Shown: piece after piece, positions 48,870 through 60,000 of the stretch
Layout of the letters: every line of letters starts with the position of its first letter
Numbering within the stretch: position 1 is the first letter of the stretch
Source: Membranipora membranacea
Lineage: Eukaryota; Bryozoa; Gymnolaemata; Cheilostomatida; Membraniporidae
DNA length: 60,000 nucleotides
Direction of reading: 5' to 3'
NCBI GenBank assembly: GCA_914767715.1
Contig: OU612065.1
Coordinates: 4,776,001-4,836,000 of the forward strand
Notes under the pieces: generated by a model
Told to the model about the DNA's origin: nothing
Database searches by the model: none
Seen by the model: the letters and a program-made list of their open reading frames with translations, nothing else
Program-made: the position numbers and the translations under genes

Positions 48870-49229
48870 GTATATATATTTGTGGAGACTGTCTTCTCCC
48901 TGAATCCTTACCTGAAAATCTGGGAGCCCTACATTAAAAGAGACTTTATAGTCAAGTTTACACGTCATTGAAAAATGTCTCCTGAGAACGATGGCCTAGG
49001 AAGCAGTCGTAGATTCCATGCGTGAGCTATAGAATCTTTCTTGGGTGTTTCAGAGTTTGATCAGTTTTTGTCGGAGAGGATATCAGCAGGTGAGAGACTT
49101 CCCAGTGTGAAGGCGACAGGAGAAGAGGGTCAGCAGACAGTGGCAGCACCTGGTACTCCACAGAGAGGTGCTAATGCTGCCAGGCAAATGCACAAAGATG
49201 ACTCAGAGAACGCTCTTTTTGCTCTCTAA
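37931..49229 (+). CDS. TOM1: TOM1-family VHS-GAT endosomal sorting adaptor, 13 exons, 532 aa
   Basis: Exons: 37931-37991, 40695-40779, 41198-41282, 41464-41610, 42221-42352, 42788-42853, 43152-43199, 44193-44313, 44695-44852, 45352-45700, 45833-45981, 47215-47236, 49054-49229; every phase matches. TOM1 proteins sort ubiquitinated cargo on endosomes with Tollip, clathrin and myosin VI. The VHS domain (about 1-160) has [45 protein letters not shown] and [12 protein letters not shown]. The GAT domain (about 233-327) has [35 protein letters not shown] and [15 protein letters not shown]. An Ala/Pro/Ser-rich linker contains [10 protein letters not shown], resembling the clathrin-box region of human TOM1. 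The end, [17 protein letters not shown]...ALFAL, is the conserved TOM1/TOM1L2 C-terminus. Exon 7 (48 bases, acidic) is the least certain exon. It fits TOM1/TOM1L2 rather than the shorter TOM1L1. Confidence 0.96.
38922..38960. repeat. Hairpin, CATAGACTTAA core, AT-rich loop
   Basis: CATAGACTTAA, a TTATTATTATT-type loop, then TTAAGTCTATG, in TOM1 intron 1. It shares its arm sequence with the hairpin at 1198-1237. Confidence 0.85.
43464..43513. repeat. Perfect GC-rich hairpin, 21-bp arms, 8-base loop
   Basis: TAGCCTTGTTCACGCGGCCAC, loop CAAAACCC, then the exact reverse complement, in TOM1 intron 7. GC content of the arms is higher than in the surrounding intron. Confidence 0.97.
47721..48578. 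mobile_element. Terminal-inverted-repeat element (about 860 bp) in TOM1 intron 12
   Basis: The two ends are inverted copies of about 62 bases: TTAAGGTAATGTCAAAGACC at the left and its complement (GGTCTTTGACATAACCTTAA) at the right. A second, nested pair of inverted arms of about 48 bases lies at 47818-47864 and 47920-47967 (GAATTTTTCATTGCATCTTC and complement). No transposase ORF is present, so this is a non-autonomous MITE-like element. Flanking TA or TTA/TAA could be part of the target duplication, but I cannot fix it. Confidence 0.85.
48795..48880. repeat. TA microsatellite with TG interruption every 18 bases
   Basis: A (TA)n tract whose only interruptions are G at 48816, 48834, 48852 and 48870, exactly 18 bases apart. 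It is an 18-base higher-order unit in TOM1 intron 12. Confidence 0.92.
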
Positions 49230-52200
49230 ATAAACTTATTAATCGCATCGTATATCTAAATGCCAAACATGGATGCTTATATTAAGCTTCCAGCAAAAAA
49301 TTATGGGGTATTTGTTGGGCTGTTTCTGTTATATAACACCAAACACAGGCTAAATGGAGAGCTCCCATCACAGGGGGTTTACATTAGTAGTATTTGAGAC
49401 ACATACCAGTATTATCTTGTCTTGTCTGCTGTTTTGTGTCATAATAAGTGCAGGAAGGCTTACCCGCGTTTATATTTTGTGGAAAAAAGACAGATGTAAT
49501 GGTGTGACAGCCATCTGTATCAGTGATTTAACATACACCTCATGTGTTGACCTGGCTGTTATAATTATCAGCTAACTTACTGAAGAGAACACAAAACAGT
49601 GAAGGGCATTGCGTTACGTAATGGTCAATTTGTGTCTACTGACTTTGATCAAAGATTTCTATAAATCTGCATGTTATAATATATCATGGATCATCATGTC
49701 TATGAACATCAGTATCTACTGGCGACATCTTTTCTTCTATGTTGTTTAACTGTATAAGTTTTATTTGATTATTCTATATCGTGCTGTTCTGTGAGATCCC
49801 ATTATACATACTCTTTACCTAATAATTTTGTTATCTATTAACACCTAAAATCCAATTTGAATGTTACTAATCTATATCCTACCATAGAAGCTATCTCAAG
49901 TTAGTTTTCGTTTGTGCTCCACCTGTGTATTCAATGGCAAGACTACATTAAATATTTCTTTAATCATAATTTTATTTTTATGTCTGTTTATTTTCTATCA
50001 ATATTGTACTATTTTTTGTCTTTCAAAGAACTATTTAAACATTGTTAACTTATTTAAGCTTGAATTAGTTTCTACTCATCAGCAAACTTACTTCTGATTT
50101 TTGCTTCCCTTCTTCCATGCTGTTCACAACTTTAAGTTAGGAGATTAACCCAGCACCGCTGCTGTGCAGTCTGTGCAGTTTAATGATTTCAGTTGTTGTC
50201 TAAACATGAAATGGTGTAATGGAACAAAATGGGTAAGGCCATTCATAGAGGTATCCCCAGTTAAAGTCTGTATATGCAAGTTATTGTCACATGATTAGAT
50301 CATGATGATACCTTATTTCTCAGTCTTCTGGCCAGAGACTCCAAAATCTCACAAAACGGCTTTTGAAAAAATATTGGTGATCGTCACCACATGTCCTACT
50401 GATATGAGGCAATCAAGACCCATCATCATATAACTAAACTCATAAACCAAGGGCTCTGTGAATATCCATTAATCCTACCAACCAATGATCATAAGCTATT
50501 CAAAGTTGTGTTAATGTCTGTAAGTCAAACAAATTGCGAGAGCCATATGTATTTTCACCTTTGCTCCTTGGATGTCTGATGAGAGTGAAGACGCTTGTAG
50601 GTCTTCCTTACCTGCTAGGGAGTTGTGCATCCATTATAAGACAGAGGACAACTTCTATAACCCCAGCGGCCATATGGTAGTCAATGGCTCCAGGGAGTTT
50701 GGGCTCAGAGCCAACATGTTGGCTAGCCATATGGTGGCAGCGGCATTGAATTGATACTTTTGCAATTATATATTTTTGCAGCCGACCAAAGTGCAATTTT
50801 TTGTTGTTTAAATAGGGAAATAGACTGAACAACATTTGCCCTGAAGAAGATTCCCGATTCTGCTTATGAAATGATTTTGAGTTTCGCATACATAGGTTGA
50901 TCAGAATGTCACCATGTCCTAATAATACCACAGCGTGACGTTAATTGAAAAAAATTATGATATTGGGAGCATTTCCTACTCAATGTTTCCTACTAATCAA
51001 GATATGACTCCAGTCAGTGGAAGTGGTCACATTGAAGAGGAAACCTTACAATTACTTAGTGCGGATAGTTGTGGTTACAGCATTTACAAGATGAATTTTT
51101 TCCTACATTCTATGAGGTAGGTTTTGATCAGGTCACAAATGCTGACCAAGCTCCTAATAAGGCCAGCAATCCTCATATATGCTTAGGATCATTGTTAGCT
51201 CCTTCATTGGACATCTATATTTGAAAATAAGGACAAACTACCTGCCAGCACGCATTGCTGTTATGGATGCGTTACTGTTATCTCCGAATACAAGGTTTGA
51301 TTCCTGGCTGTGAGTGGAATTCTGCCCTAAGGTATACTGTATGCGTTTCATTGAAAACAGAAACCTTCTAAAAAAGAATATCAATAGGAGTTTTCCGCAT
51401 TGCCATACTAAGGCTGACTGCTATTTTTTTTATTCTTTCTATTGAAAACTTTAGCTATCTCACAGAGGAATGTTGTAAGTTTTTTTAGCATAACAATATT
51501 TGTAACAGTTTTCTTACTGCAGTTCACACCAAACTAGTGGTTGACTGAGATTGATTGATCTCTTCTTTTCAACGAAGATTACACAGCGGAAATTTTCAAA
51601 TGTGTAGGATGTAAGGCAAATAGTATCACATGCCTTCGTTAACACGAATATATACTGGGTGGGAGGTCATATGCTATAAAAACTTAAACTATTCCATGTC
51701 ATTATATAAGTATTAATGGCTAAGGTATATTTGAAGCTCCTTCTCGTTTCCTGCTGTCAGGTCTACAGAGATGCCAAAGATTAAACTATGTAGCATTTAT
51801 TGTGATGATTTTTAATTCACAACTAATTAATTATGAAATAATATTTCCATCACAATTCATCTTCTTCTAGCCATCAGCATTATCATCCAGCTCTCGTTAT
51901 TATTATTATCCTCGACCCACACGAGCTATACATGAGATGTGTTTTGATGGGGTTTATTTCCATTCCAAGCATCTTGCTATATGGTACGGAAAAACAACAA
52001 ACTCAGTTATCCCTTGCAATACCCCAAACAATCTAACAATCCCTCAGGACCCACTTAGAAATCAATAGCAGCGAGAAGAACATTGATAATACTAAGGTCA
52101 CAAAATGACATATTCTTAGCTTCGGTTGCTGGAGGCAAGCTATATGTAAATGGTAAATAAATGGGATGTTCATCACACCAAACCTCACTTCACTTTCCTG

Positions 52201-52334
52201 ATAATGCACGTGTTATGAGAATCTGAATCTCTATGGCGGTCATCTAGTCAATTTCGATAAACGTAATACAGTATTTGTATTTCTGAGGGTTTATATAACT
52301 CCTGTCTTTTGGAACATTTGGGAGAATTTTCGAA
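49230..52334. other. 3.1 kb between TOM1 and the 303-aa gene
   Basis: An AATAAA overlaps the TOM1 stop region (49229-49234). No gene is supported. Short ORFs (49354-49575, 49912-50097, 50572-50754, 50935-51120) lack splice or family support. A decayed tRNA-like segment lies near 51250-51330. Confidence 0.5.
51250..51332 (+). mobile_element. Possible decayed tRNA-derived SINE head
   Basis: A GCATTG...GGATGCGTTAC...GGTTTGATTCC arrangement resembles tRNA A and B boxes. The B box has one mismatch to GGTTCGANTCC and the A box is degenerate. No duplication was found. Confidence 0.3.
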
Positions 52335-55300
52335 ATGGCAAAACCCGCAAAAGTTACCTTCTCGTAAGTACAATACCATGTTTTGACGATTTCAATGACA
52401 TGTTTAATCAATGATGTGCTCCGAGTAAATTCGGCTAGGTTGCTGTTCGAATTTCATAAGACAAAGAAAACTGAAAGACATTTCTGTTGCATGCTTCAAC
52501 TAAAAGTCTCACTCAAAAAGATATATTATCGAATTATTATACTATTTTTTATCCATATTTGCTGACATCATCCCTTGAGCTTTTTATCAATTAATTGCAA
52601 CGATTGTAGCTTGCAAAGCATAAAAATATTATTATATGTTAATGGTATTAAGATATTTATATTATTATATATCATTCTAGTCACCACGTCACAAAAATGG
52701 ACGCCAATGCTGGGTAGTGACTTTTCAGTATAATTTTTCTGAAGACTCCATCGGGCTAATTTTAGGTCGCAATTATTATCATTATAATTAATAACAGTCT
52801 GAAATGGGTTATCATTGAACTACAAAATAATGTCATCTCGTGCATGGCCACTACAAAATATTGACCATTCCAAACAAGCAGTTATTTTAATTCCCGTTAT
52901 TATTATAACTTAATCAATCTATCACTGTGATGCTGAATTGATTAATTTCCTTTTGTTTGATGGTACAATTTTAGTTGGGCGAGTACAGACCAGCAGCAGC
53001 CAGCACAGTCTCCGGCAGCGACAGGACATCACACACATCACCTGTATCACAGCGACTCTGCCCCGACACCATCACTGACTCATCAGCCCTCCTGCACTGC
53101 CGTACAGAGTGTCAGCTCATTTTCCGGTGCTGAAAGTATGACTGATTTATTTGTTGGACTCCTCGGTCGTCCCGGCCCCTCAGACCCCACTCGCTCACCA
53201 CCAGCTAAATCACCCTGTGGCAGTAAAGTATCCTCACGAAGAGGATCATTTATGTTCTTCATGGGCATGTCTACAGATAGTGGTAAGCTTACAGTATACT
53301 AGACAACCACATATTTAATACACATGTAAATATATTTATACAATCTATCACACGATATGTACACACATATATAATATATGTAGTAGGAACCTACGACTTG
53401 CTTAGAATGAGTTTGTCAGTTTAAACCTCTATTCTGTCACTACTATCAAGACTTCTACTTCCTCCTTCCATAACAAAACTTTTTTCATTGGTTGAAATAT
53501 GGGAGCATCTTGCTCATGGAGTACTGTGTAATGGGTGCAGGTTTGCTCATGCCAAGCAAACGCCATACAAATGCCATCTAGAAATTTGGCATTTTCCTAA
53601 CAGATTACATCTCAGAGCCTTAGGTTCTAGGATCGGTTATTGGTATAAATACACGGAAACATGGACTCCCACATGACTAGCGTATGAAATCCTTGTTAGG
53701 CATGTATTGTTTTACTAGAGATTTAAAATTAATTCCAACCTTTTGGTATAAAGTTGGAATATTCACGACAGTGTCACAGCTGAATCTGAATTTTTACATT
53801 TTCGAGGAGATTTCCGAAGATCAGAATAAAAGATAAAGGAATAATCCATGTTCCTCTAACCTCCACAGCTTCCCTCCTTCATGTACATAGGCCAGTCAAA
53901 TGTCTTCTCCTCGCTTAAATACAATTGAATGAAAATTTTCAAATAGTTGTATGTTATATTATAATGACTATATTGCATAGATATGCTATAATATACTATA
54001 TATGGCTAGTAGTAGGTCGTTGAGACAGGCTGGGCTGGTAAGTAATAACTCTCTCCCACCTGCATAGAATGGATAGCAACGCTTCATCATAACATTGGCC
54101 TAATGGAATACCCCCACACAACTATCTGTAATTAATATTGTGTTCCGTGATTCACAGATTTTCATACCCTTGATGTTTATAATATAAACGTATTATGTCA
54201 GTCAACAATTCTCAAAATCTTTCTGGCTAATGTGAAATTTCCCAAATGATTTCATACTTTCACTCCAAAGTTTCATTTTCACCATTTGCAGAAACCATTC
54301 CAGCTTCCGGAATTGGTAAATTCATATAACCAGCTTGAAACTGATGAAATAAAGTAAAAAAACAGTTCTTCAAATCATGATAGTTTTCCTTTTGATCTTA
54401 TAAGTAAAGGCAACCTGTCACTCATGTCACTATGGTTTTCAACTGCAAACCGTAACCCCAGCCCAGACCTAAACTCCAGGTCAGACCTAAACCCATCCCT
54501 GTCCTGAGATAAAAAGATACAATAACTGAACACCCTGTCCGTCTCTTATTTACCAGATTATCAAACACTCACTTTGACTGTTTGGCGTGTTGGGTAAGAT
54601 GTGTGATAATGGTTAATGGTACGAAATGTTTCACACCTCCTAACACAGTCTGTGCTATAATTGTCACCAACTGGTGCACTCCTGCTGATATATAACATTT
54701 TCTATCAAACACTTCTGTCAGTTTGTAAATGAGATTTGAGAAAGGTAGAAAGGCTGTCAGTCATGAATTCCTCGAGCACTGCGGATATTCCTCATGAGCA
54801 GCAGTTTGATGGTTTTTCAGCTCAGCCCTATCTGCTAATAGCAAAGAATCTTTGGCATTCGTGGGAAATAGAAACTTTCACTAGGACTGTAATAGCAGGT
54901 TCTATTTCCAACACATTTTCTCAAGCTAGGAAAAGGCTCTACAGAGGTTTGTTTGCAGCGATTAAGATTGTTACTGGAAGTATATTATTTTGGTTAGAGA
55001 CGCACTCAGGATCTCCATAAAGTTCACACTAGTCCCGTGGGTTCGTTTGTTTTCATAGTTTCCAAACGCCAAAATAATAAATCCTGTGCAGCTTTGTTTT
55101 GGTTGTTACTTTGGAGTGCGGTATGAGATGAGGTGGCGGTATTGTCTGGGGTTGTTACTTCTGAGAGGGGAACAGCAGTAAGTGGTGGTGATCTCAATGA
55201 TTTTTACCTCTCGTTGACAACAATAGATATCCTTGGCTTGCTCAAGTTTTATACAGTTGCACAGATCTATTGAAGGAAAAAAACTAAAATTCTGTGAAGA

Positions 55301-56786
55301 GCACATAATCCTAAGAAAAGCTCTGAAAAACCGCTATTGAAACCCCATGCAGTTATCTAGCATTTGATTACCTTTTTCTTTGTAGCAATAAGTGATGGAC
55401 ATGATGAACCTCCCCCTACTCCAGGGCCTGGATTCAGATCATCCTTTATACGTAAATACTCAGAAAAGTCTACAAAGCAGACAGCCTCACAGCAGTGCTC
55501 ACTGGGAGATGAATATAATCAACTCTGTCAAGAACACAACAAGTATAAGCGTATCATAGACGTCGTCAAAGGTGAGCAATGTTCTTTGAATTATTTCCGG
55601 CATGCCAGTCAGTGTTTCACAAGAAAAAGTTCATATTTGTTATCAGACGGATGGCAAGGTAGCCTTGACAAGGCTAATGGCAAGGTACATAATAGGGCAC
55701 ATTATTCTTGCAGCTTCAACATTTTATAACCTCTTTACTGCTATGATTGCTGAATAAGAAAATTTTAATCATCAGTGAATACCATAGTACACATCCTCAA
55801 TAAATATACAGAAGCCAAGGCATATATATTATGATTGATGCTGGACTCTAAAACACTAGGGCGTGTCTACATAATTTTGGGAGTTATCCTTTTGATGGTG
55901 GAGAAGACAATTATTTTGCAAATCACACCATATCCTGTATGCGGGAAGCATCATAAGACCACCGAACCTGCATTAATCTGATGGATTATGGCTTAATCCA
56001 AATTCTGCAGTCACTCAGCAAGGCTATGTATGATCTTCGGCCGGCATGTAGATTATAGTTATAGGACCGAAGTTGGCGTAAGTTTCCACATTAACACTAT
56101 CACCATGCTCGAAAATGTTGACGTATGACAGCATGTTTTTTTCTAGGAGAATATGAAGAGAGTAAAAACTTTGAGATGTTCAGACGATACACGAAACTGA
56201 AAGGTGTGATAAAGCGTTGTGTCATGTATACCAAGTTGGGAACATTACCAGATGTGTCCTGCGCTCTGGGTATGGGAGGTATGATGATGATGAACACTGG
56301 AGTTAACAGGTTTCAACAAAGTAAGTACAACTCCTTGAACAAAACAGTGTCATAACAAACTGATAATGAAGGTCACACGTTTGTTATGAATGGAAATAAT
56401 GGAAATCTAGATACAAATACCAAAGATGTGAGAGTTTATTGCACAATCCTCTTACAAAACACAGGCCGATGAGCTGATCTGGTAGATAAGCACAGGTCGT
56501 TGCAACGTGCTCAAAACAAAGGTTCTCCTCGATATACAGTAAAGTAGTGCTGGACATGGTAACAATCGGTGATAATACTATATGAAATATTACAGATGTA
56601 GCATCTGAAGTACCAAAGGCTGAGCTTCCGGAACGAATTAATCTTTTAAAGAGGAGAATATCTCTCATGCGATCTCAAATAGAGACTCTATCTCAAAGTT
56701 ACGAGGTGTCCAAACAGTACATTGTATTTCAACGCTACAGATTAATGAAAGCAATGATCAAAGAATTGCTTTTAAACTGTGACTAA
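52335..56786 (+). CDS. Unrecognised protein with internal repeat, 6 exons, 303 aa
   Basis: Exons 52335-52363, 52975-53282, 54292-54315, 55386-55571, 56147-56320 and 56596-56786, all with good GT-AG sites and matching phases. The N-terminal 120 residues are low complexity (Gln/His/Ser/Pro-rich) with SMTDLFVGLLGRPGPSDP and SSRRGSFMFFMG. Then DEPPPTPGPGFRSSF, and a helical C-terminal half. Two segments clearly repeat: one at the start of exon 5 and one at the end of exon 6 share Y-E-x-S-K-x-[FY]-x-x-F-[RQ]-R-Y-x-x-[LM]-K-x-x-I; a weaker third unit (HNKYKRIIDVV) ends exon 4. The RYRLMKAMI part recalls the YDRYRLVKQIL unit of FAM13 proteins, from memory and unproven. No TM or signal peptide. An AATAAA at 57051 could end the transcript. 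Confidence 0.75.
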
Positions 56787-59552
56787 GTTTTCAGTTTTTT
56801 CAATTTATAAAGTAATGTCTTGATTGACAACTGTTTACATATTGCTCTAACTTTAATCCCATGTATAGCTATTAATTTTCCTCTCCAGTTGGGATATATT
56901 TGCTAAAATTTATTATTCTTCAACTCAGCATCTATAGTTGTGATGTAAATGTATCAATCAAAGCGTGAAAATTTTTTGGCCCAATGTAAGTAGGTCTGTG
57001 ATTCACCACCAGGATTTGTCATTTGTAATTCAATCATAATATTATACAAAAATAAACAGCCGTCATGGATAAAGGTAGTTATGTAGACTTTTCTAAGTTA
57101 GATGCCTGCATAAGAAAAAGCACCTGTGAAGAATTAATATCATGGAACAAAAACGCCGTATTATTAATATTTAAAGTAGAACAGCATCATATAAGTCATG
57201 TCATATAAGTAAAAATATTTTGGTAAAAAAACTAAAAATTAACATAGAAAAAAAATTGCACAGGTTCAACATCCAATCTTCTTTTCTGTGATTATCAATT
57301 AGCACAAATTATTTTATCCCTACAAAAATGGAGGAAAGTAACAAGCATATTGCAAGGGTGGGCGAGATGATGAAAGTAAATTCACTTGAAGGCAAGATAT
57401 GCATAGATGTCACTGTAGTATTTGTCGTTGAGGTCTGTTATAGTCAGTACCAAAATGGTTTTTGAACATTCCACCATTAACGAACAAGGAGCGAGTCTTC
57501 TCTACCGCCCCTGACTTTGGTTGTTCGCTCCATTCTCTCCGATTGACAAAGTCAAAACGCGAATATCGCATCCCGTCTGAGCGGACAGCTCTAAAAAATA
57601 TTCGACTCTTGATTATCACTGGATAACTACAGATCATGAGAGCTTGTACAGATGTAGAATATCTTTTATAAAGTTTTAGGTGTTAGGCGATTATTTGTTC
57701 CCGAAATGATAAGTAAAACTCTAGATAAGTGCAGAGTTATTTTGGATAATGATGCATTTTCAGCGATGTTCAACATACAGGCAGCAGGTGCAAGAGTTAT
57801 TAATTGTTATCTTCCAATGAAGGCCCTGTTTATGACAAAACAGAGGGTGGGCTGCCCTTAAAGAGGGACGCAAGTTGCCCGGAGTCCTCATACTGAGAGT
57901 GTGATACATCCTAGAAGACTAGAATGCATCCTAGAGGTGAGGCCATAGTGGACCTCCTAATCATAAGTGTGCAGCAAGCTGCCAGAAACTGAAACAGGCA
58001 CTAATCAGCCATTGGCAGTGACACTTTGATCTTAGCCAATAGGCCTGTCAGGTAATACAGATTAGGGGTGTTGGCTGAATGTTATGCTGTTGATGGGACT
58101 GAAATTTAAATTGGTGAAAAGAAATGGGAAAACAGACTCTTCCCACACAAAACAAGCATCATTTAGTTAATCATCTGGATAGAAAAGAGCTGACATGGAT
58201 TATTTGAATCAAATCTTACAAGCAACCACTATGGTCCTGGTCTGGTACATAAATTAAATTGTCTAATGTATAATCAAAACAAATCTTAGAGATATTATCC
58301 GGTTTGTATCTGATTAAATTTTCCGCCACCTTTTATGAAAAGTTTTCGGTGCAGTATTACCTTTCTACAGTTTTTGTTGTCCAAGCGATGACCTATCAAA
58401 TTATGATCATACATAGACAAAAACTCCCAGTGAACATGCAATATTAAGCTCTCATCAAAAAACACGCATGATTTTTAGTCTTCTAAACAAGTTGAGCCAA
58501 CAAACATATGCTCAGTGACTGTTAGAGTAAGTCCCAACACATATTTACCTCACTGTCAAAAATAGCTCAGAACCCTACCAGACCGAGTCTCATGTCTAAA
58601 TTTACTACTACCTGAAAATTTTCACGCTAAGCACTTTATGTTCTTAGATTATTTTTTATCCAATTTGCCCTCATTTTGAGCCGCTCCCATCCTACTGGTA
58701 AGCTTAAGTTTGAGGGGGAGCAACTCAAAATGCAGTTAAATTAGATTAAACTTGATGTATCTGATGTTATAAGGTTTTCAGAGTAGATATGTACCTGTTG
58801 TAATGTTTTCTGTTTGTATTTGGTGAGTGCTCGTAAATAAGCTCATCAGCTGATTTCAGTCTGTGTACGTTTGATCTCTGAACATTAGTAGATATGGAAG
58901 GAAGAAACTGATTAGCTGTCGAGCCATCTGACTTAGCTGCCGTGACTCCACCACCTCTGTTTATCGAGTTTCTACAAATGAATCATTTGATAATTAGACA
59001 TAGTAATTGCAACAGAACAGTGCTAAAAGAAAAAACCAGCTAGGTCTGGTCTGAGACTTGCAGCTACCAGCGGAGCAGATTTAGCTGACTGTACTTTACC
59101 CAAAATTACGGGATTAGAGGGACACTGTGAACAAGGCGTTATCCGTGTTATCACAATGGGTAAAATGTAATTGACAGAACACACTAGAACTTTTTAAAGA
59201 GTAAAGCCTTCCTGCGTCAATCTGTTGTCTCTGACATGGACATCTTTGATCAGAGTTATAAGTCATATTAGAGTCATTTTATGGCAAAAACATAGTGTTA
59301 CAGACTAAAAAACCGAGACTTTAAGGACAGCACAAAAATCGAAATAGCCATTTGTAATTTGGGATGATCCTCATAGCTCTGTGAGAATATAGCGGTCTGG
59401 GATTTGATTGCAACATAGTCAAGTCATTATTACCGGCTCTGTTAATATTGAGCACATACATGTTATGTAAGTTGTCACTTTCCAACAAATTTGACCAAGT
59501 TTAGCAAAATAACATTAATAATAGACAGTTTTCTGAGGTCTTATTTATGCCT
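56787..59552. other. Downstream region without a supported gene
   Basis: Contains the likely poly(A) signal AATAAA at 57051-57056 for the preceding gene and an imperfect inverted repeat at 58662-58742. ORF 57637-57410 (minus) has no recognisable domain. Confidence 0.5.
58662..58742. repeat. Imperfect inverted repeat, about 27-bp arms
   Basis: AATTTGCCCTCATTTTGAG...CTCCC faces GGGGGAGCAACTCAAAATGC...AATT with a 25-base loop. It looks like a small decayed foldback element. Confidence 0.7.
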
Positions 59553-60000
59553 CAATTCGGAGTTGTCCTCTCTCCAGTGTGGTACTTTTAACCCACGCCC
59601 TAGGGAAAACCTACCGAAAGAGGGTTATCTTGAAAACCGCTTATATAAGGATAAAAATGATTTTTGATTCAGAGTCTGCACCATTGAAAACCCTGTGAGT
59701 TAGGGTTTCCAAATCATTGGAGGCTTGAATGTTGATAAATCTTAATTTTAGTGACGAAAATCATGAAAAATTCTACCAAATTGTCCGCAAAACAGGCAGA
59801 AAATGCTATGATTGACTATCCAAACACCAAAATTATTTCCCAAACTAAGTCCATATGAGTTTTCAATGTTGCAGATTCTGAATCAAAAATCATTTTTATC
59901 CTATCATAAGCGGTTTTCAAGATAACCCTCTTTTCAGCACGTTTTTCCTATGCGGCATGGGTTAAAAGTACCAAACTGGAGAGAGGACAACTCCGAATTG
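59553..60000. mobile_element. Inverted-repeat (foldback/MITE-like) element at the window edge
   Basis: Left arm begins CAATTCGGAGTTGTCCTCTC at 59553; the right arm ends in its reverse complement at base 60000. The arms stay similar for about 140 bases, including GAGGGTTATCTTGAAAACCG and GGATAAAAATGATTTTTGAT, around a 150-base centre. No ORF inside. It may continue past the window, so the true ends are unknown. Confidence 0.85.

Noticed and set aside
48726-48968. 80-residue ORF with an Ile-Tyr repeat
   Set aside because: It is only the translation of the TA microsatellite.
1-60000. CRISPR array, phage or bacterial operon
   Set aside because: No regularly spaced direct repeats with spacers and no ribosome-binding-site gene layout; the genes are spliced animal genes.

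Overview
The window is nuclear DNA from an animal (metazoan). It is AT-rich, and the genes have many exons with GT-AG introns of about 60 bases to 8 kb. The encoded proteins are animal-type: a CUB/LDL-receptor-A transmembrane protein, a VHS-GAT sorting adaptor, a mitochondrial F1-ATPase assembly factor and a ciliary microtubule inner protein. tRNA-derived SINEs, non-LTR reverse transcriptase remnants and inverted-repeat elements lie between and inside genes. I cannot name the species; a non-vertebrate animal is the best guess from intron size and divergence. Almost no gene appears as one long ORF, so the models below were assembled exon by exon from splice sites, reading phase and protein resemblance.

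Layout, left to right. 1158-1699 (-): a small predicted secreted coiled-coil protein. 1.7-7.05 kb: no convincing gene. 7056-22651 (-): a seven-exon, 529-residue type I membrane protein (signal peptide, CUB-like region, one LDLa, one TM, tail with two PPxY motifs), with two possible alternative first exons inside its 8.4 kb intron. 23248-25457 (+): CIMIP1/C20orf85 homologue, head-to-head with the membrane protein across 596 bases. 26894-30175 (-): an unrecognised 243-residue protein. 30735-34386 (-): ATPAF2 (ATP12). 34.4-37.9 kb: a dead non-LTR reverse transcriptase between two oppositely oriented arrays of a GGGACGAA-type repeat. 37931-49229 (+): TOM1-family adaptor, 13 exons. 52335-56786 (+): an unrecognised 303-residue protein with an internal repeat. 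56.8-60 kb: no gene, but an inverted-repeat element at the right edge.

The genes do not form an operon or shared pathway; they are ordinary neighbours serving mitochondria (ATPAF2), endosomes (TOM1), cilia (CIMIP1) and the cell surface. The least explained items are the PPxY receptor with its possible alternative N-termini, the two unrecognised multi-exon proteins, the small secreted helix protein, the repeat arrays around the dead reverse transcriptase, and a scatter of near-perfect short hairpins.
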